Assembly (NCBI GenBank): GCA_016647705.1
Contig: CM028339.1
Span: forward strand, 23,847,803-23,911,802
Length of the DNA stretch: 64,000 nucleotides
Reading direction: 5' to 3'
Source of the DNA: Eucommia ulmoides
Lineage: Eukaryota; Streptophyta; Magnoliopsida; Garryales; Eucommiaceae
Part shown: one piece after another, positions 12,775 through 22,810 of the stretch
How the letters are laid out: each line of letters starts with the position of its first letter
Position numbering within the stretch: the stretch's first letter is position 1
Notes under the pieces: generated by a model
What the model saw: only the letters and a program-made list of their open reading frames with translations
Database searches by the model: none
Told to the model about the DNA's origin: nothing
Program-made: the position numbers and the translations under genes

Positions 12775-13766
12775 ACATTACACGTGTGTGTGTTAATAAT
12801 AAAAATAATAAGAAAAAGAAAAAGAAGGATAAATTTATCATTAGTCTTCCTTATATATAATACATATATTATGTGTTCATATACAATGGCTTTAGGCGGC
12901 CCAAAAAAAAAAAAAAAGAAGAAGAAGAAGAAAAAGGAGATAGAAAAAAAAGGGGGAAAAAATCATAAAGGAAAAATAAAATTTATACCATGGTGATTCC
13001 GGTTCAGATTTTAAGTAGAATTTCTAACTCTTTTAATTTTGTATTTAATCTTCCTATGTATTGTGTGATTTATGTTATCACGGTTATAATTGTTGTTTTT
13101 CATAAATTTTTTATGAGTTCGTATTATGTGAAAATTATGTGAGATGTACGTTTATATGTCTATTTGGGACTTGATTAGCTACACGTATTAGAGGAGTTGA
13201 AATTTTACTAAGTGTTGGTTCACAAACTCATAGTTTTGATTGTAGAGACGGTGAAGATAATACTGCGCCATGAATATATTTGAATGTATTTAAAATTAGT
13301 GCAGCGCCAAGAATTTTATTCAGATTTTTATTAAATTTATAATAATTATATTATCATTTATCGTTGTAAAATTTACTTGATAAATCGATAATTAAAATTC
13401 AAAATTTTAAATAATTGATTTCTAAAGTATGGTTATTGTTAAATTCATATATTTTATTATTATTGCTAAATAATGAATTATTCCATAAACTATAAATAAA
13501 TACAATTAATATGAATTGATCAATTTGTTATTCCATTATAATAAACTATAAACAAATTAATATGAGTTGATCATTATAATTAATATGAATCAATAATGAA
13601 TTAATATGAATTGGTCGTTTAGTATAATTTGACAAATTATAATTATCTTCGTCGACGTATTGTAAAAATTCTCCGATTTATGAAATAAAATATTGGCCGT
13701 TTGATTTTAGTGTTAATTCTCCGATTGGAGAAATCTTGTGATAGTCCTAGAAATCGGGTTGTTACA
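12476..13766 (+). repeat. 3' LTR of the nested gypsy-type element (1291 bp)
   Basis: This is the direct repeat of 9148-10343. It is longer mainly because of a poly(T) tract joined to an (AT)n run at about 12680-12766. It ends ATCGGGTTGTTACA. Confidence 0.85.
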
Positions 13767-13905
13767 ACTACAGTTTAATAAGATAAAACGACAATGAGAA
13801 TGATTCAGATGCAATGACAAAAGTTCTTCCGGAATAGAAGTTTGAGAGTTGCACAAAGAGAGCAAGTCTTCTGCATTTTCTCCATAAAAGGTGGAGGGGG
13901 AAATT

Positions 13906-13984
13906 TGTTGGGTAAGTCCAACTCATATAGGGGTGGACTTGATCCAAAGTCAATTGGGTCAAAAAGGAAAAAAAAAAAAAAAAA

Positions 13985-14015
<31 letters not shown>

Positions 14016-14744
14016 AAGAAGAAGAAGAAGAAGAAGAAGAAGAAGAAGCCCATCTGGTCTCAATAAAAAAAAAAAAGGAAAAACCAACAAAGCCCACTAA
14101 GACTTTAACTGTTGAATTTTGCGGGAGTGAAATAATTAAAAAAAATGAGCAACCTCCTTTTTTGGAGAGGCCAATTATAAGCAGCAGTAGGGTTATATAT
14201 ATATATATATAACATATCACAAGGCAACAGAAGAATTGATATGGCGATAATGCTTAGAGAGAGAAATGAAGAGAAGAGAGAGAATTAACACTTCGATTTG
14301 ACGGTCGGATGTCAATTCGGATTCTAAATCGGCTGAAATTTCAGGGGTTGTTCTCAGAATCAAGTACCTCTTTTTTATTAATTGGTCTTGACCATTGATA
14401 ACCCTATTTTAATTGGTGATTTGGTATTCCTCTCTAAACCCGTAGTTATCATTTCTTATTATATCTACCGTTTCGGTGATGTTTAAGTGGTGATCCAAGA
14501 ATTTTTCTTTTAAAGGTGTGAACGATTGTAATTCCATTACTTCTGTGATGGTAGAAGTTGGGATCGGACTTCAGTCCCGTGATTTTTTTTTTCCTTGGGG
14601 TTTTCTACATAAAAATTGTGTCTCCCGCTTTATTTATTATTTGTGTTTATCTTGGTTAATATTTGTGGGTATTGAAATTGATGAAATCATTTTAATCACA
14701 TAAAAAGACAATAAAATTTAATTAATTGGTGAATTTTTCTAACA
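13906..14744 (+). repeat. 3' LTR of copia-2 (839 bp)
   Basis: It starts TGTTGGGTAAGTCC after the purine tract GGTGGAGGGGG. It is longer than the 5' copy mainly because of an A-run and a (GAA)n tract at about 13968-14048. The long reading frames here on both strands are produced by that microsatellite. It ends TTTTCTAACA before TATGT. Confidence 0.85.
13968..14048. repeat. (GAA)n microsatellite
   Basis: An A-run is followed by about 20 GAA triplets inside the copia-2 3' LTR. Confidence 0.95.
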
Positions 14745-14749
14745 TATGT

Positions 14750-15163
14750 ATATAATAAAACACAACAATATATAGGTAAAGGGGTAGATAAGGGACAACA
14801 AAATAATAGTTAAGCAGACATCATTGACTAGGGTTAAGTTTAACTAAACCCTAACTCAGCTGGAAAAAAGTCACATATTTCTCACATTTCCACAGTTGCA
14901 TCTCACGCCCTCTCTCTCTTTCTCATTCTCTCTCTCTCTCTAACCCTTAGATCTACCACCACCAACCCCTTTTTCATCGCTTTCTCAGTTGATGGAAAAC
15001 CTCGGGGCACTCCCATTTTTCTCTCCCTCATTTTGCTCTAGCAAATCAGGCACCAATGCTTTACTTTAAGCAGGTTTTTGGAACCTTGAGATTGTCAATA
15101 ATGACCAGCAAACAACAAATTGAACATGGGTTGTTTTCATCACATCTAATTCGTGTATGATTT
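14750..15163 (+). other. Single-copy-looking spacer, possible promoter and 5' end of a split host gene
   Basis: This 414-bp stretch lies between copia-2 and the Tat element and matches no repeat in the window. It has a CT-rich leader-like run (about 14910-14945), then an ATG at 14992 opening a 25-codon frame (MENLGALPFFSPSFCSSKSG...) rich in Ser and Phe. Near 15070 the sequence TTTAAGCAG could be a splice acceptor. No TATA box stands out. If a gene began here, the Tat insertion at 15164 cut it. The evidence is weak. Confidence 0.22.
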
Positions 15164-15778
15164 TGATGTTGATGAATTTGGCCCAGGTCCGCCTACTTCG
15201 AAAGCCTAAGGGATCTATTGAAAAAGGCTTGGGTTGTGTCCATTTTGGGCCCAGGCCCATCACTGTTAGTGGGCCAAACCTTTGGGAGAAAATAAACGCC
15301 TTTGGAGAAACCCAAAACTCATCAACTATAAGGGTCAGGTCGGCGGGTACAACTGAAGTGAAGTGCAGTGCTAATTGCCAAGGGATGAGTCACCACTAAA
15401 TTAGCGAAGAATATTCAATTAGCGTGGAGGACAGAAAAATAGCAGAGCAATCATTGCGCCATAACTGATTTGGTGACAAGACACTCTATTCTCTCTTTAG
15501 AATCGGCTATGGACTGTATAAATACATAGGTAAGACATGGGCTTAGGTATGTTATGAAATGCGACCTTATGCAAGATCACACAGCGTTTAACAAATACAT
15601 TCGGCTTTATTTTTCTCTACCGTGTACTTAATCTCACGCCGAAGGTCCTTCGCTAGGATCACTCCCCCCTCTTCTATTATTAAGGACTTGTGCAGGAACC
15701 TCCTCTAGAGGAAGTAGGATGGATCCAGTCAAGGGCGAACTTATAAATTCATTGTGTTATAATTTTTCGATAACATCA
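15164..15778 (+). repeat. 5' LTR of the Tat element (615 bp)
   Basis: It begins TGATGTTGATGAATTTGGCC and ends GATAACATCA. A TATA box (TATAAATA) lies at 15517-15524. The sequence aligns along its length with 33607-34184, for example GGGATGAGTCACCAC(T/C)AAATTAG. The primer-binding site follows at 15779. Confidence 0.85.
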
Positions 15779-18700
15779 GTTAGCGCCGTCTGTGAGAACC
15801 ACAGACAAAGCTGTGTTTCCTCTCCGCTGTGCTTCGACAATTCTCCATTCATGCTCGCTGGCTCTAAGAGTGCGGCCTTAAGAGAAAATCCTCTACCAAT
15901 ACAAGAGTTGCAGTACGATTCTTTGCCTCTCCAGGAAGAGTCGATGAACCCTCATGTGCTCGACCTCACGCTGTTGTACGGGGAAGCTCGCCTCGAACAA
16001 ATCAAGAATCAGTTTATTGAGATAAATTATTAGATTGTGTAGCTAGTGAATACGCTCTAAGCACCTCCTCGGCCACATCCAGAGGGAGCTCGTCCTCTTT
16101 TCTGAGAGGGCTCTCGCCAAGGAGTGCAGTTGCATTTTATCGGTAGGCTTTCGTTGTAGCGAAACGTGTACACGACTTCCATGATGAGCACTTGGGATGT
16201 TATATCCATTTGGGAATGGGGTCGTGCCACTAGAGGTCTCTATCTCCTTCATGCGAAGGCTCCTATGCTGAGCCACGACTATGCTAGGCCTAAAAGCGGT
16301 ACCTCTTCAAGGGACATATGCTAGCTAAGGAGCATCGTTTGGACAAAATGGAGGTCATGCTGTAGGCCTAGCTGAGGACACAGGAAATGAGGCACCTCAC
16401 TCGATTCATCCTCTTTTCACTAGGGATATCTTGGACGAACCGATGCCTCATTGGTTCCTCTACCCCTCCAACCAAATGCTTCCCTATGATGGAACGAAAG
16501 ATCCCATCGACTCTGTAGCTATCTTAAAAATGATCTTGGACCTTCAAGGAGCCTCTAACGTACTGCGTTGCAAATCCGTTCCCGTTACCTTGTAGTGTAG
16601 AGCTTAGGAATGATATCTCACACTCCCTCCTCGCTCTATCTCGTGTTTCCCCAACTTTGAGAGGGAGTTCCTGATATGTTTCAAGTGTAGCTGTAAGAAG
16701 GCTAAAACCTCCACTTACATCCTCACCATCAAGCAGGGCTAGGGAAAGTCGCTTAATCAATTTTCAACAGTTTCGACAAGGAGGTGAGGGATGTTGACCG
16801 TCTAGATAATAGTGTGGCCCTCATAACGCTTATGAGTGAATTAAGGCAGAGAAAGTTCCACTTTTCTCGCCAAAACCCTAGCACGAAACCTGGACGATGC
16901 CATATCCCGATGGTACACTTTAGTTAGGTGGACTTTTTGATAGAGGACAAGGTTAGTACGGAAGGACCCAGGAAGCAGGAAGATGTCCGAGAAGAGAGAC
17001 AACCCCCTCCGAAGAGGGCAAGAAGGTCAAAGCAGAAGAAAGACTGAGGGACAACAAGTGGGCCTTAACTTGGAGGCCCAAACAATTTACACCCTTGAGG
17101 CTGTTGTGGCAACAATCCTGTGAGATCGATGGGAAGGAGCCTGGCCTTAGGCAGCCTAGCTTGGTAATGGCTAAAGGGATAAAAAAAACATAAATAAATA
17201 CTATGAGTTCCACAAGGTCCACAATCACAAAACAAATGAATGATACCAGCTAAAGGAAGAAGTAAAAAATCTAATACGACATGGCTATCTCCAGTGCTAC
17301 GTCCATGAAGATAACCGTGAAGGGGACAGAAGACGAGAGCCACCACTGAAGCAGGACAACGAGAGAAAGAAGCCTCGCGACCTCAAAATGATTAAAGAAG
17401 AAATCTAGACAATCCATGGGGGGTTCGCCTTAGGTGGACTCTCTTGCGACATAAAAAAAAGCATATCTGGGCCGCCAAGAGAAGGGCAGAAAGTAGTAAC
17501 AGAGAGGTCCTAGCGACTATGGTGCCCGACACTGTCATCACCTTCTTCGACGAGGATCTCAAAGGCATAAATTTCCCCTACGATGATGCCTTAGTAATCA
17601 CGACTGTAATATCTAATTACTAGGTTCGAAGGATAATGGTGGACAGTAGAAGCTTCGCTGGCATCATCTTCAATGGGTTCTTTGACAAGATGAAAGTCGA
17701 CCCTGTAAGCTCCTGCTGGTGACCTCTCAAATTGTAGGCTTGGTAGGGGGGGGGGGGGGGGGGGGCACGATCCATCCTCTAGGGTGGGTAGAACTTTTGG
17801 TGTCCCTACAATGGGAACCTAGTAGAACCACCGTGTTACTTCAGTTCCTAGTTGTAAATTGCCTATCGACGTACAACGCCGTACTTGGTCAACCCACCAT
17901 GAGTTCCTCAAGTCCATATGCTCCATGTATCACCTAGCTATGAAGTTATCTATGGAAAAAGGGATCGATGTGATGAGAGGAGACCAGATAGTGGCCAGAG
18001 AATGCTTCAGGGCAATGGTCAGAGCTGATCCTCTATCGACGGTGGAATATCAATCATAGGAAGTGTTTGAGTTTGCACTCTTGTAGGACGAGTTGGGGCA
18101 CCTACGTGCAGAGGATCCTAGGGGGGAGAGAGCATGCCCAATGTCCGATGAGAATCTAGTCTTTATCTAAATCCACCCTTAGGACAGTGCCAAAATAGTG
18201 AAGATTGAGATCGAGATGGCTCCAAAGGTACAACAAGCCCTGTAAGAACTCTTCAAGAAGAATAGAGACATCTTTGTGTGGTCATACTCTGACTTTCTGG
18301 GGATCGATAATGGGGTGTCCATGTATCGGTTGTTCATTAATCCCATTCACCCACTTATTCGCTTGAAGAGAAGAAAGTTCCACCTAGAAAAACAGGTTAT
18401 CATCGTATAGGAGACTCAAAAGTTGATAGATACTGAGGTGATCATGAAGATTACCTTCTAGGACTAGCTAGCCAATGTGGTTGTGGCCAAGAAATTGGGA
18501 GAAAAATAGCGAATGTGTGTCGACTATAAGGACCTCAACAAAGCCTATCCCAAAGACTTCTTTTATCTCTCAAGGATCAACGTGGTGATCGATGCCACTG
18601 TCGAGAATGAACTTTTAAGTTTCCTAGATGCATTATCCAGATAAACCAAAGCCTGATGTAGCCTCTTGACTGGCAAAAAACGTCCTTTATAACGGATAAG

Positions 18701-18815
18701 GCTACTTGCTGTTGTAAGGTGATGCGGTTTGGACTAGAGAATGCCGATGCGACCTATCAAAGATGCGTGAACAAGATGTTTAAATCCAAAATTGGGAACT
18801 CCATGGAAGTATATG
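15779..18815 (+). pseudogene. Tat gag, protease and first part of reverse transcriptase (fossil)
   Basis: After the primer site come worn gag pieces: near 16460-16590 residues like LPYDGTKDPIDSVAIL and LQGASNVLRCKS match the Tat gag pattern of a target-capsid region. The protease region lies around 17500-18060, with QIVGLVGG, FLVVNCLSTYNAVLGQPT and a 20-base G run at 17746-17765. Reverse transcriptase starts near 18180 (DIFVWSYSDFLGID, KRRKFHLEKQV, MCVDYKDLNKAYPKD, VMRFGLENADATYQR, GNSMEVYV) and is interrupted at 18815 by the nested element. It is broken throughout. Confidence 0.8.
17746..17765. repeat. 20-base G homopolymer
   Basis: An uninterrupted run of 20 G on the plus strand lies inside the Tat protease region. 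Confidence 0.95.
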
Positions 18816-19613
18816 TGATGAGGGTATTTTTGGGCTTCTCCGAGTCAGCACTTGGGACCCAGCCACGTGTCCGTCGTTGTAGTGACAGGGACACATTCCG
18901 AAATCCACAAACGCCACACTGGAGCATACTCCGACCACGGCTTCTCCTTGGAATCTCATTTGTAGCCAATGGGGAGCGAGGAGCCCTGCTGGGACGTGTC
19001 GCTTTGAGCTTTGTGCCGTGCCCTGGGTAGTCAGTTTCAGGGACTCAGCCGTTCACCTCGACCGGCTTCCCTTTTCACCTTGTTTCTTCTCCAGGACTCC
19101 ACGGATCTCCGCTCTCCTCCACCATCTTACCGCCGCAGGCCTGACAAAGGCCCACGGGCTTTGCCAAATGGGCCCAAAAGCCCAAGCCCAATGATTATCT
19201 CCTAAACGCCTCAGATTATTGGCTAAACACAGGGTTTCGACTACTTAACCGTGTTTAGATTCGACTAATCATCTCCAACGCCTATATATATCGGGGGCTA
19301 TGTAAGCCCGAGGTACGCTTTAATGACTTACATTACGTGCGAGTTCATTTGTTTCCTTACTATATTCTGTACCTTTTCTCTATGAGCACTGATTTCCACG
19401 CCGAAGGGGCTTCACCGGGATAAACCCCGGTCTGAGCCTTCTGCAGGTACACTCCCTGAGGAGTAGGACTCTGGACACAGCAGGTCAGTCCTCCTAGGAC
19501 CCAACACAGCTCGCTCGAGGGCTTTTCAATTGACGACTCCACCTCCGCAAGATGACCCACTTGTCATCCGACTGGACCATACTCGAGGTCTGTACCAGTT
19601 TTATGCACCAACA
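18816..19613 (+). repeat. 5' LTR of the non-autonomous Tat-type element
   Basis: This 798-bp LTR has a TATA box at about 19283-19292 (CCTATATATATCGGGGG) and the downstream motif GAGCACTGATT...CGCCG that is shared with other Tat-type LTRs in the window. Confidence 0.93.
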
Positions 19614-19637
19614 GTTTGGGCGCCGTCTGTGGGAACC
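19614..19637 (+). other. Primer-binding site of the Tat-type element
   Basis: The sequence GGGCGCCGTCTGTGGGAACC begins within five bases of the LTR end. Nearly the same site follows the Tat 5' LTR (15779) and the minus-strand element's 5' LTR (46484). Confidence 0.8.
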
Positions 19638-20359
19638 GAGCAAAAAGCCTTCCCCTGATCATTTCTCTCTGCTCAGCTGAGCTTGAGTAATCACAAGGTC
19701 CAGTTAGATAGACACAAAACAGAAGAACGAGAAGACATGTCGAACAATCCAAGCGCATACCCCCCCCAGCTCCCACCAACGTGGATAACTGTCCCCCCAT
19801 GGTCAAGCAAGACCGTCAACTCTGCCACCTGGGGCTGCGGGACAGACCTCAAGAGCTATGGAGGCATCTTGGGTTGATCTCCTTGAACGCCAAATGCAAG
19901 AGTTCAAGTCGAATGTACAACTCTTTCTTGCGTGCCTACTACTAACCCCCCGTCCAGGGGGAACCGTCTCTCTAGACTACAGGGCCTGAGGAGTGACCCC
20001 AAGATCACGATGCTTGTGTGGAATCTTCAAATGGGCTTGTGCCCGAGAACCGCCCTCCACCTTGCCATACTGAGGCTACCGGACTAGAGAGCCTCCCCGA
20101 CCACGTCAAGACCCCGTTCTCCATAAAAACATGGTGCCAGGGACTGACCAGGGCTACCCTTGGGCTCGGCTTCCCAGCCACACAGTAAGATCCGACCTGA
20201 GGGCCTATCGTGGGCAGGGCCAAGCTCCTACCCGCTACCCTCTCACCACCACGGCGTTTGAGCAGTGGCCAACTGTGAGCATGCAACTCAAAGGTGAAGA
20301 CGAGTAGCCCTCCATCCTACTAAAGATAGAGACGAGCGCCTTCCAGCCTGTCTCCCGCA

Positions 20360-20740
20360 ACGGCGCTCCGACCCCCTGAGTCATGGATGATTCTCCAGAT
20401 CCGCATCCCGGCTCTCGGCGTTGCGAGTGATTCTCCACGGTTACATTCCGACCCCCTGAGTCACATCCTGGCTCCGGCGTCACGAGTAATTCTCCACGGC
20501 TGCATTCCGACCCCCTGGGCCGTATCCCGACTCTCGGCGTTGTGAGTGATTCTCCACGGTTACATTCTGACCCCCTGAGTCGTATCCCGACTCTCGGCGT
20601 CGCGAATGATTCTCCTCAGTGGTACTCCGACCTCCTGAGTCGCGGATAATTCTCCAAATCAACATCGTGACTCTCAGTGTCATGAGTAACTCTCCACAAG
20701 TCTCATCCCGACGCTCAGCGTCGAGGGTGACAACCAGACC
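20360..20740 (+). repeat. Tandem array, about 70-bp unit, GC-rich
   Basis: Five or so diverged copies share CCGACCCCCTGAGTC, a short spacer, CCCGACTCTCGGCGT and GTGAGTGATTCTCCACGG. CTCTCGGCGT recurs in most units, and the last copies are more worn. Short open frames on both strands follow the repeat and look non-functional. Confidence 0.85.
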
Positions 20741-21784
20741 CTCTCTGGAAGTCAATAGTCCGTACCCGGGGACAGACTTAGGTCATCCACCAAGGGCGGG
20801 GCATTGATTGGGTCTGAGGGCCTGCAGCCAAGTACCTCTCCCTACCAGTCGACTATAAGTCCGACATTTTAAAAGGGAAGGTGCTCCTGCATGGACTAAA
20901 TGGAGATAACCTGAAAGGGTTCTTGAATGAGCCTGACTACGGAGAACTCTCCGATGACCGGCCACAAGGGTCCAACCACCGTGTTGCGTTCCTATGGACC
21001 GAGAGGATCAGCTACCCTGGGAAACCCTACTCCTAAGTTCACGACACGATTTCCTTGCAATCAGCTCGTGTCCCGAACTGGGGGGGCTAGTGGACTATGG
21101 TCCTGGACAGAGACGAGAAGTTCTTGAAGTTTTTGTAAACTTTTCAAAATTTTACAACTCTAAAAACTATGCTAGGCAAAGAATGACTTGGCGAAAACGT
21201 TGAGAGAAAGGAGTAAACTCTGAAGTACCCTGGTAATGCCGCTTAAAAGCTTACACACTCGCGCGCAGAAAAATAGGAATAAGCAAAAAAGAGTCTACAA
21301 AATCCTAAGTCCTGAAAAGGCAATGGTTCAAGCTTAGTCCTCTCTACCCTCGTTGTGAGGGGCGTTCGTGCGAGGGGAAGTGGCGTCTAGCTCGCCCTCC
21401 TCAGCCCCCTCGTCAACACTCTCCTCCTCGGCATCCCTCTGCTCGGCGCCCGTGTGCGTGGCACCGTTTGGGACATCGGCCTTGGTGTCCCATATCTAGA
21501 ACCATCAAGTTTGACGGGTACCATCCTGTCACGCTACTGCGAGCCGGCATGGTCCGGGTAGCGACGGACACCGCCCTACCGTGCTACTCCTAGCCGGTAG
21601 GGTCCAGTGACGACCTTATCCAAGAACTTCGTCCAGGAGTATCGTCCAGAGATTTCACCACATCTCCCCGAGCCGGTGTCGTCTAATCTAGCTCCTCCTG
21701 TTCTGTCGTGCTGTCTTAGGCCGGTTGGGCGTAGATGAGAGTCTATCCCAAATTCTCCCCTAAAAAAAAAAAAATCATAAGTAA

Positions 21785-21785
21785 A

Positions 21786-21825
<40 letters not shown>

Positions 21826-21865
21826 AAATTAAAAAATTAAAAAATTAAAAAATTAAAAAATTAGC
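21785..21865. repeat. (AT)n and (AAAATTA)n simple repeats
   Basis: An A-run is followed by an AT dinucleotide tract (about 21788-21822) and several copies of AAAATTA up to 21862, directly before the GC-rich hairpin array. Confidence 0.9.
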
Positions 21866-21890
21866 TCTTACTTTGGGGGCGCAGTCCCCA

Positions 21891-22060
21891 GGGCACTGGT
21901 GTTACCAGTGCCCACTGTGGGCGCTGGTGACACCAGCGCCCAAGATGGGCGTTGCTGGTTAGACCAGCGCCCAGTTGGGCGCTGGGGACAGCTCAGTGCC
22001 CACTTCTGTGGGCGCTGGTCCTAGCGCCCAGCATAAGTGGGTGCTGTCCCCAGCATCCAC
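21891..22060. repeat. Array of six GC-rich hairpin repeats, about 28-bp spacing
   Basis: Successive inverted repeats start at about 21891, 21919, 21947, 21977, 22010 and 22039. The second is perfect: GGGCGCTGGTG, one base, CACCAGCGCCC. The first has 10-bp perfect arms (GGGCACTGGT and ACCAGTGCCC) with a 3-base loop. The others keep GGGCGCTG- and -AGCGCCC-like arms with a few changes. Each unit is self-complementary, so any transcript across it would fold into a row of stems. Confidence 0.9.
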
Positions 22061-22219
22061 CTGGGAGCTGGTCAGCCCGGCTGGGCCGTCGCCCAGTGCA
22101 CGGCGGCAGTCGGCGAGCTCCTGGCCACGCACCGTGAGCCCGCCACCCTGTGGTTCACTTTTAGTTTTTCCGCACTGAACGCCGTCCAGGCTCAGGGCTT
22201 GTTCACGGTGAACGTGTGT

Positions 22220-22700
22220 CGCCCTGAAATTCGAAAAAATTCGGGGCCGCCCTGACGTGCTACCTGACCTCGGACCCCGGCGATATGGGAGCGTATTTCA
22301 ATTTAGTTCCTCTAAAAAAGTTCAACTATGGAATATTGTCGTCGTGAAATCTAAAATATTCGGGGTCGCCCTATCGTGCTACCTGACCCCGGACCCCGGC
22401 GATATGGGAGCGTATTTCAAATTAGCTCCTCTAAAAAAGTTAAACTCTTGGAAAATTATCACTGTGAAATCGAAAAAATTTGGGGTCGCCCTGCCGTGCT
22501 ACCTGACCCTGGACCTCGGCCGTAGGGGAGCGTATTGCAAATTAACTCATCTAAAAAATTTCAACTCTTGAAAAATTGCCGTACTGAAAATCAAAGAAAT
22601 TCGGGACCGCCCTGCCGTGCTACCTGACCCCGGACCCCGACCATGTGGAGGCCTATTTCGAATAAGCTCCTCAAGAAAAAACTAACTCTTGAAAAAGTGT
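22220..22700 (+). repeat. Tandem array, about 120-bp unit, four copies
   Basis: The anchor GTGCTACCTGACC recurs at about 22257, 22376, 22496 and 22617 (spacing 119-121 bp). Each unit also holds GGGAGCGTATT, an AAAAAGTT-like run and ATTCGGG(G/A)(T/C)CGCCCTG. The array lies just upstream of the polypurine tract, a usual place for minisatellites in Tat/Ogre 3' regions. Confidence 0.9.
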
Positions 22701-22810
22701 CGATCAGAGGTGTTTCTCGCAATCCAAAGTCTACAGGATGCCCGTTTCAGCCAGGAATTGATATCCCTGACCGTCTCGCTTCCCTCGTCGCACAGGGCTA
22801 GGGGGGCTAC

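Larger units (their letters stand above)
9148..13766 (+). mobile_element. Gypsy-type LTR element lacking protein genes, nested in copia-2
   Basis: Two direct repeats begin TGTAATA(C/T)(C/T)CCGAAAA and end GGG(C/T)TGTTA(C/T)A. They flank 2.1 kb that has no readable gag or pol. The ends resemble those of plant chromovirus-type Ty3/gypsy LTRs. A primer-site-like sequence (GTTAGTATCAAAGCAGG) follows the 5' LTR, and a purine tract (AAGGGGAG) precedes the 3' LTR. The 5-bp flanks are ACAAC (9143-9147) and ACTAC (13767-13771), one base different. The LTRs look roughly 90% alike over the parts compared, so this insertion is younger than its copia-2 host. With no protein genes it would have relied on another element. 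Confidence 0.82.
5841..14744 (+). mobile_element. Ty1/copia LTR retrotransposon (copia-2) with a nested element
   Basis: The LTRs are at 5841-6528 and 13906-14744. The element is flanked by the exact duplication TATGT (5836-5840 and 14745-14749), which shows a true insertion. The internal parts on the plus strand are a leader, the gag zinc knuckle CFYCDKLGHMIRDC (about 7255-7296), the protease motif IDSGASFHV, integrase core pieces (about 7960-8560), the beginning of reverse transcriptase (about 8980-9147), and a short piece resembling the end of RNase H before the polypurine tract near 13885-13903. The coding region is clearly broken and not all pol parts are present. The LTRs differ at many sites, so the element is old. 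It was later split by the gypsy-type element at 9148-13766. Confidence 0.88.

Noticed and set aside
12633-12996. Frames with Phe, Ile-Tyr and Lys runs
   Set aside because: They are created by the poly(T)/(AT)n tract and the purine-rich stretch in a gypsy-type LTR.
13768-14220. Open frames with long Ser, Phe, Arg or Lys runs on both strands
   Set aside because: They are produced by the (GAA)n microsatellite inside the copia-2 3' LTR.
20005-20755. Several minus-strand frames with recurring SQRREPG-like words, looking like a repetitive protein
   Set aside because: The repetition follows the about 70-bp DNA array, frames occur on both strands, and there is no start context or relative known to me.
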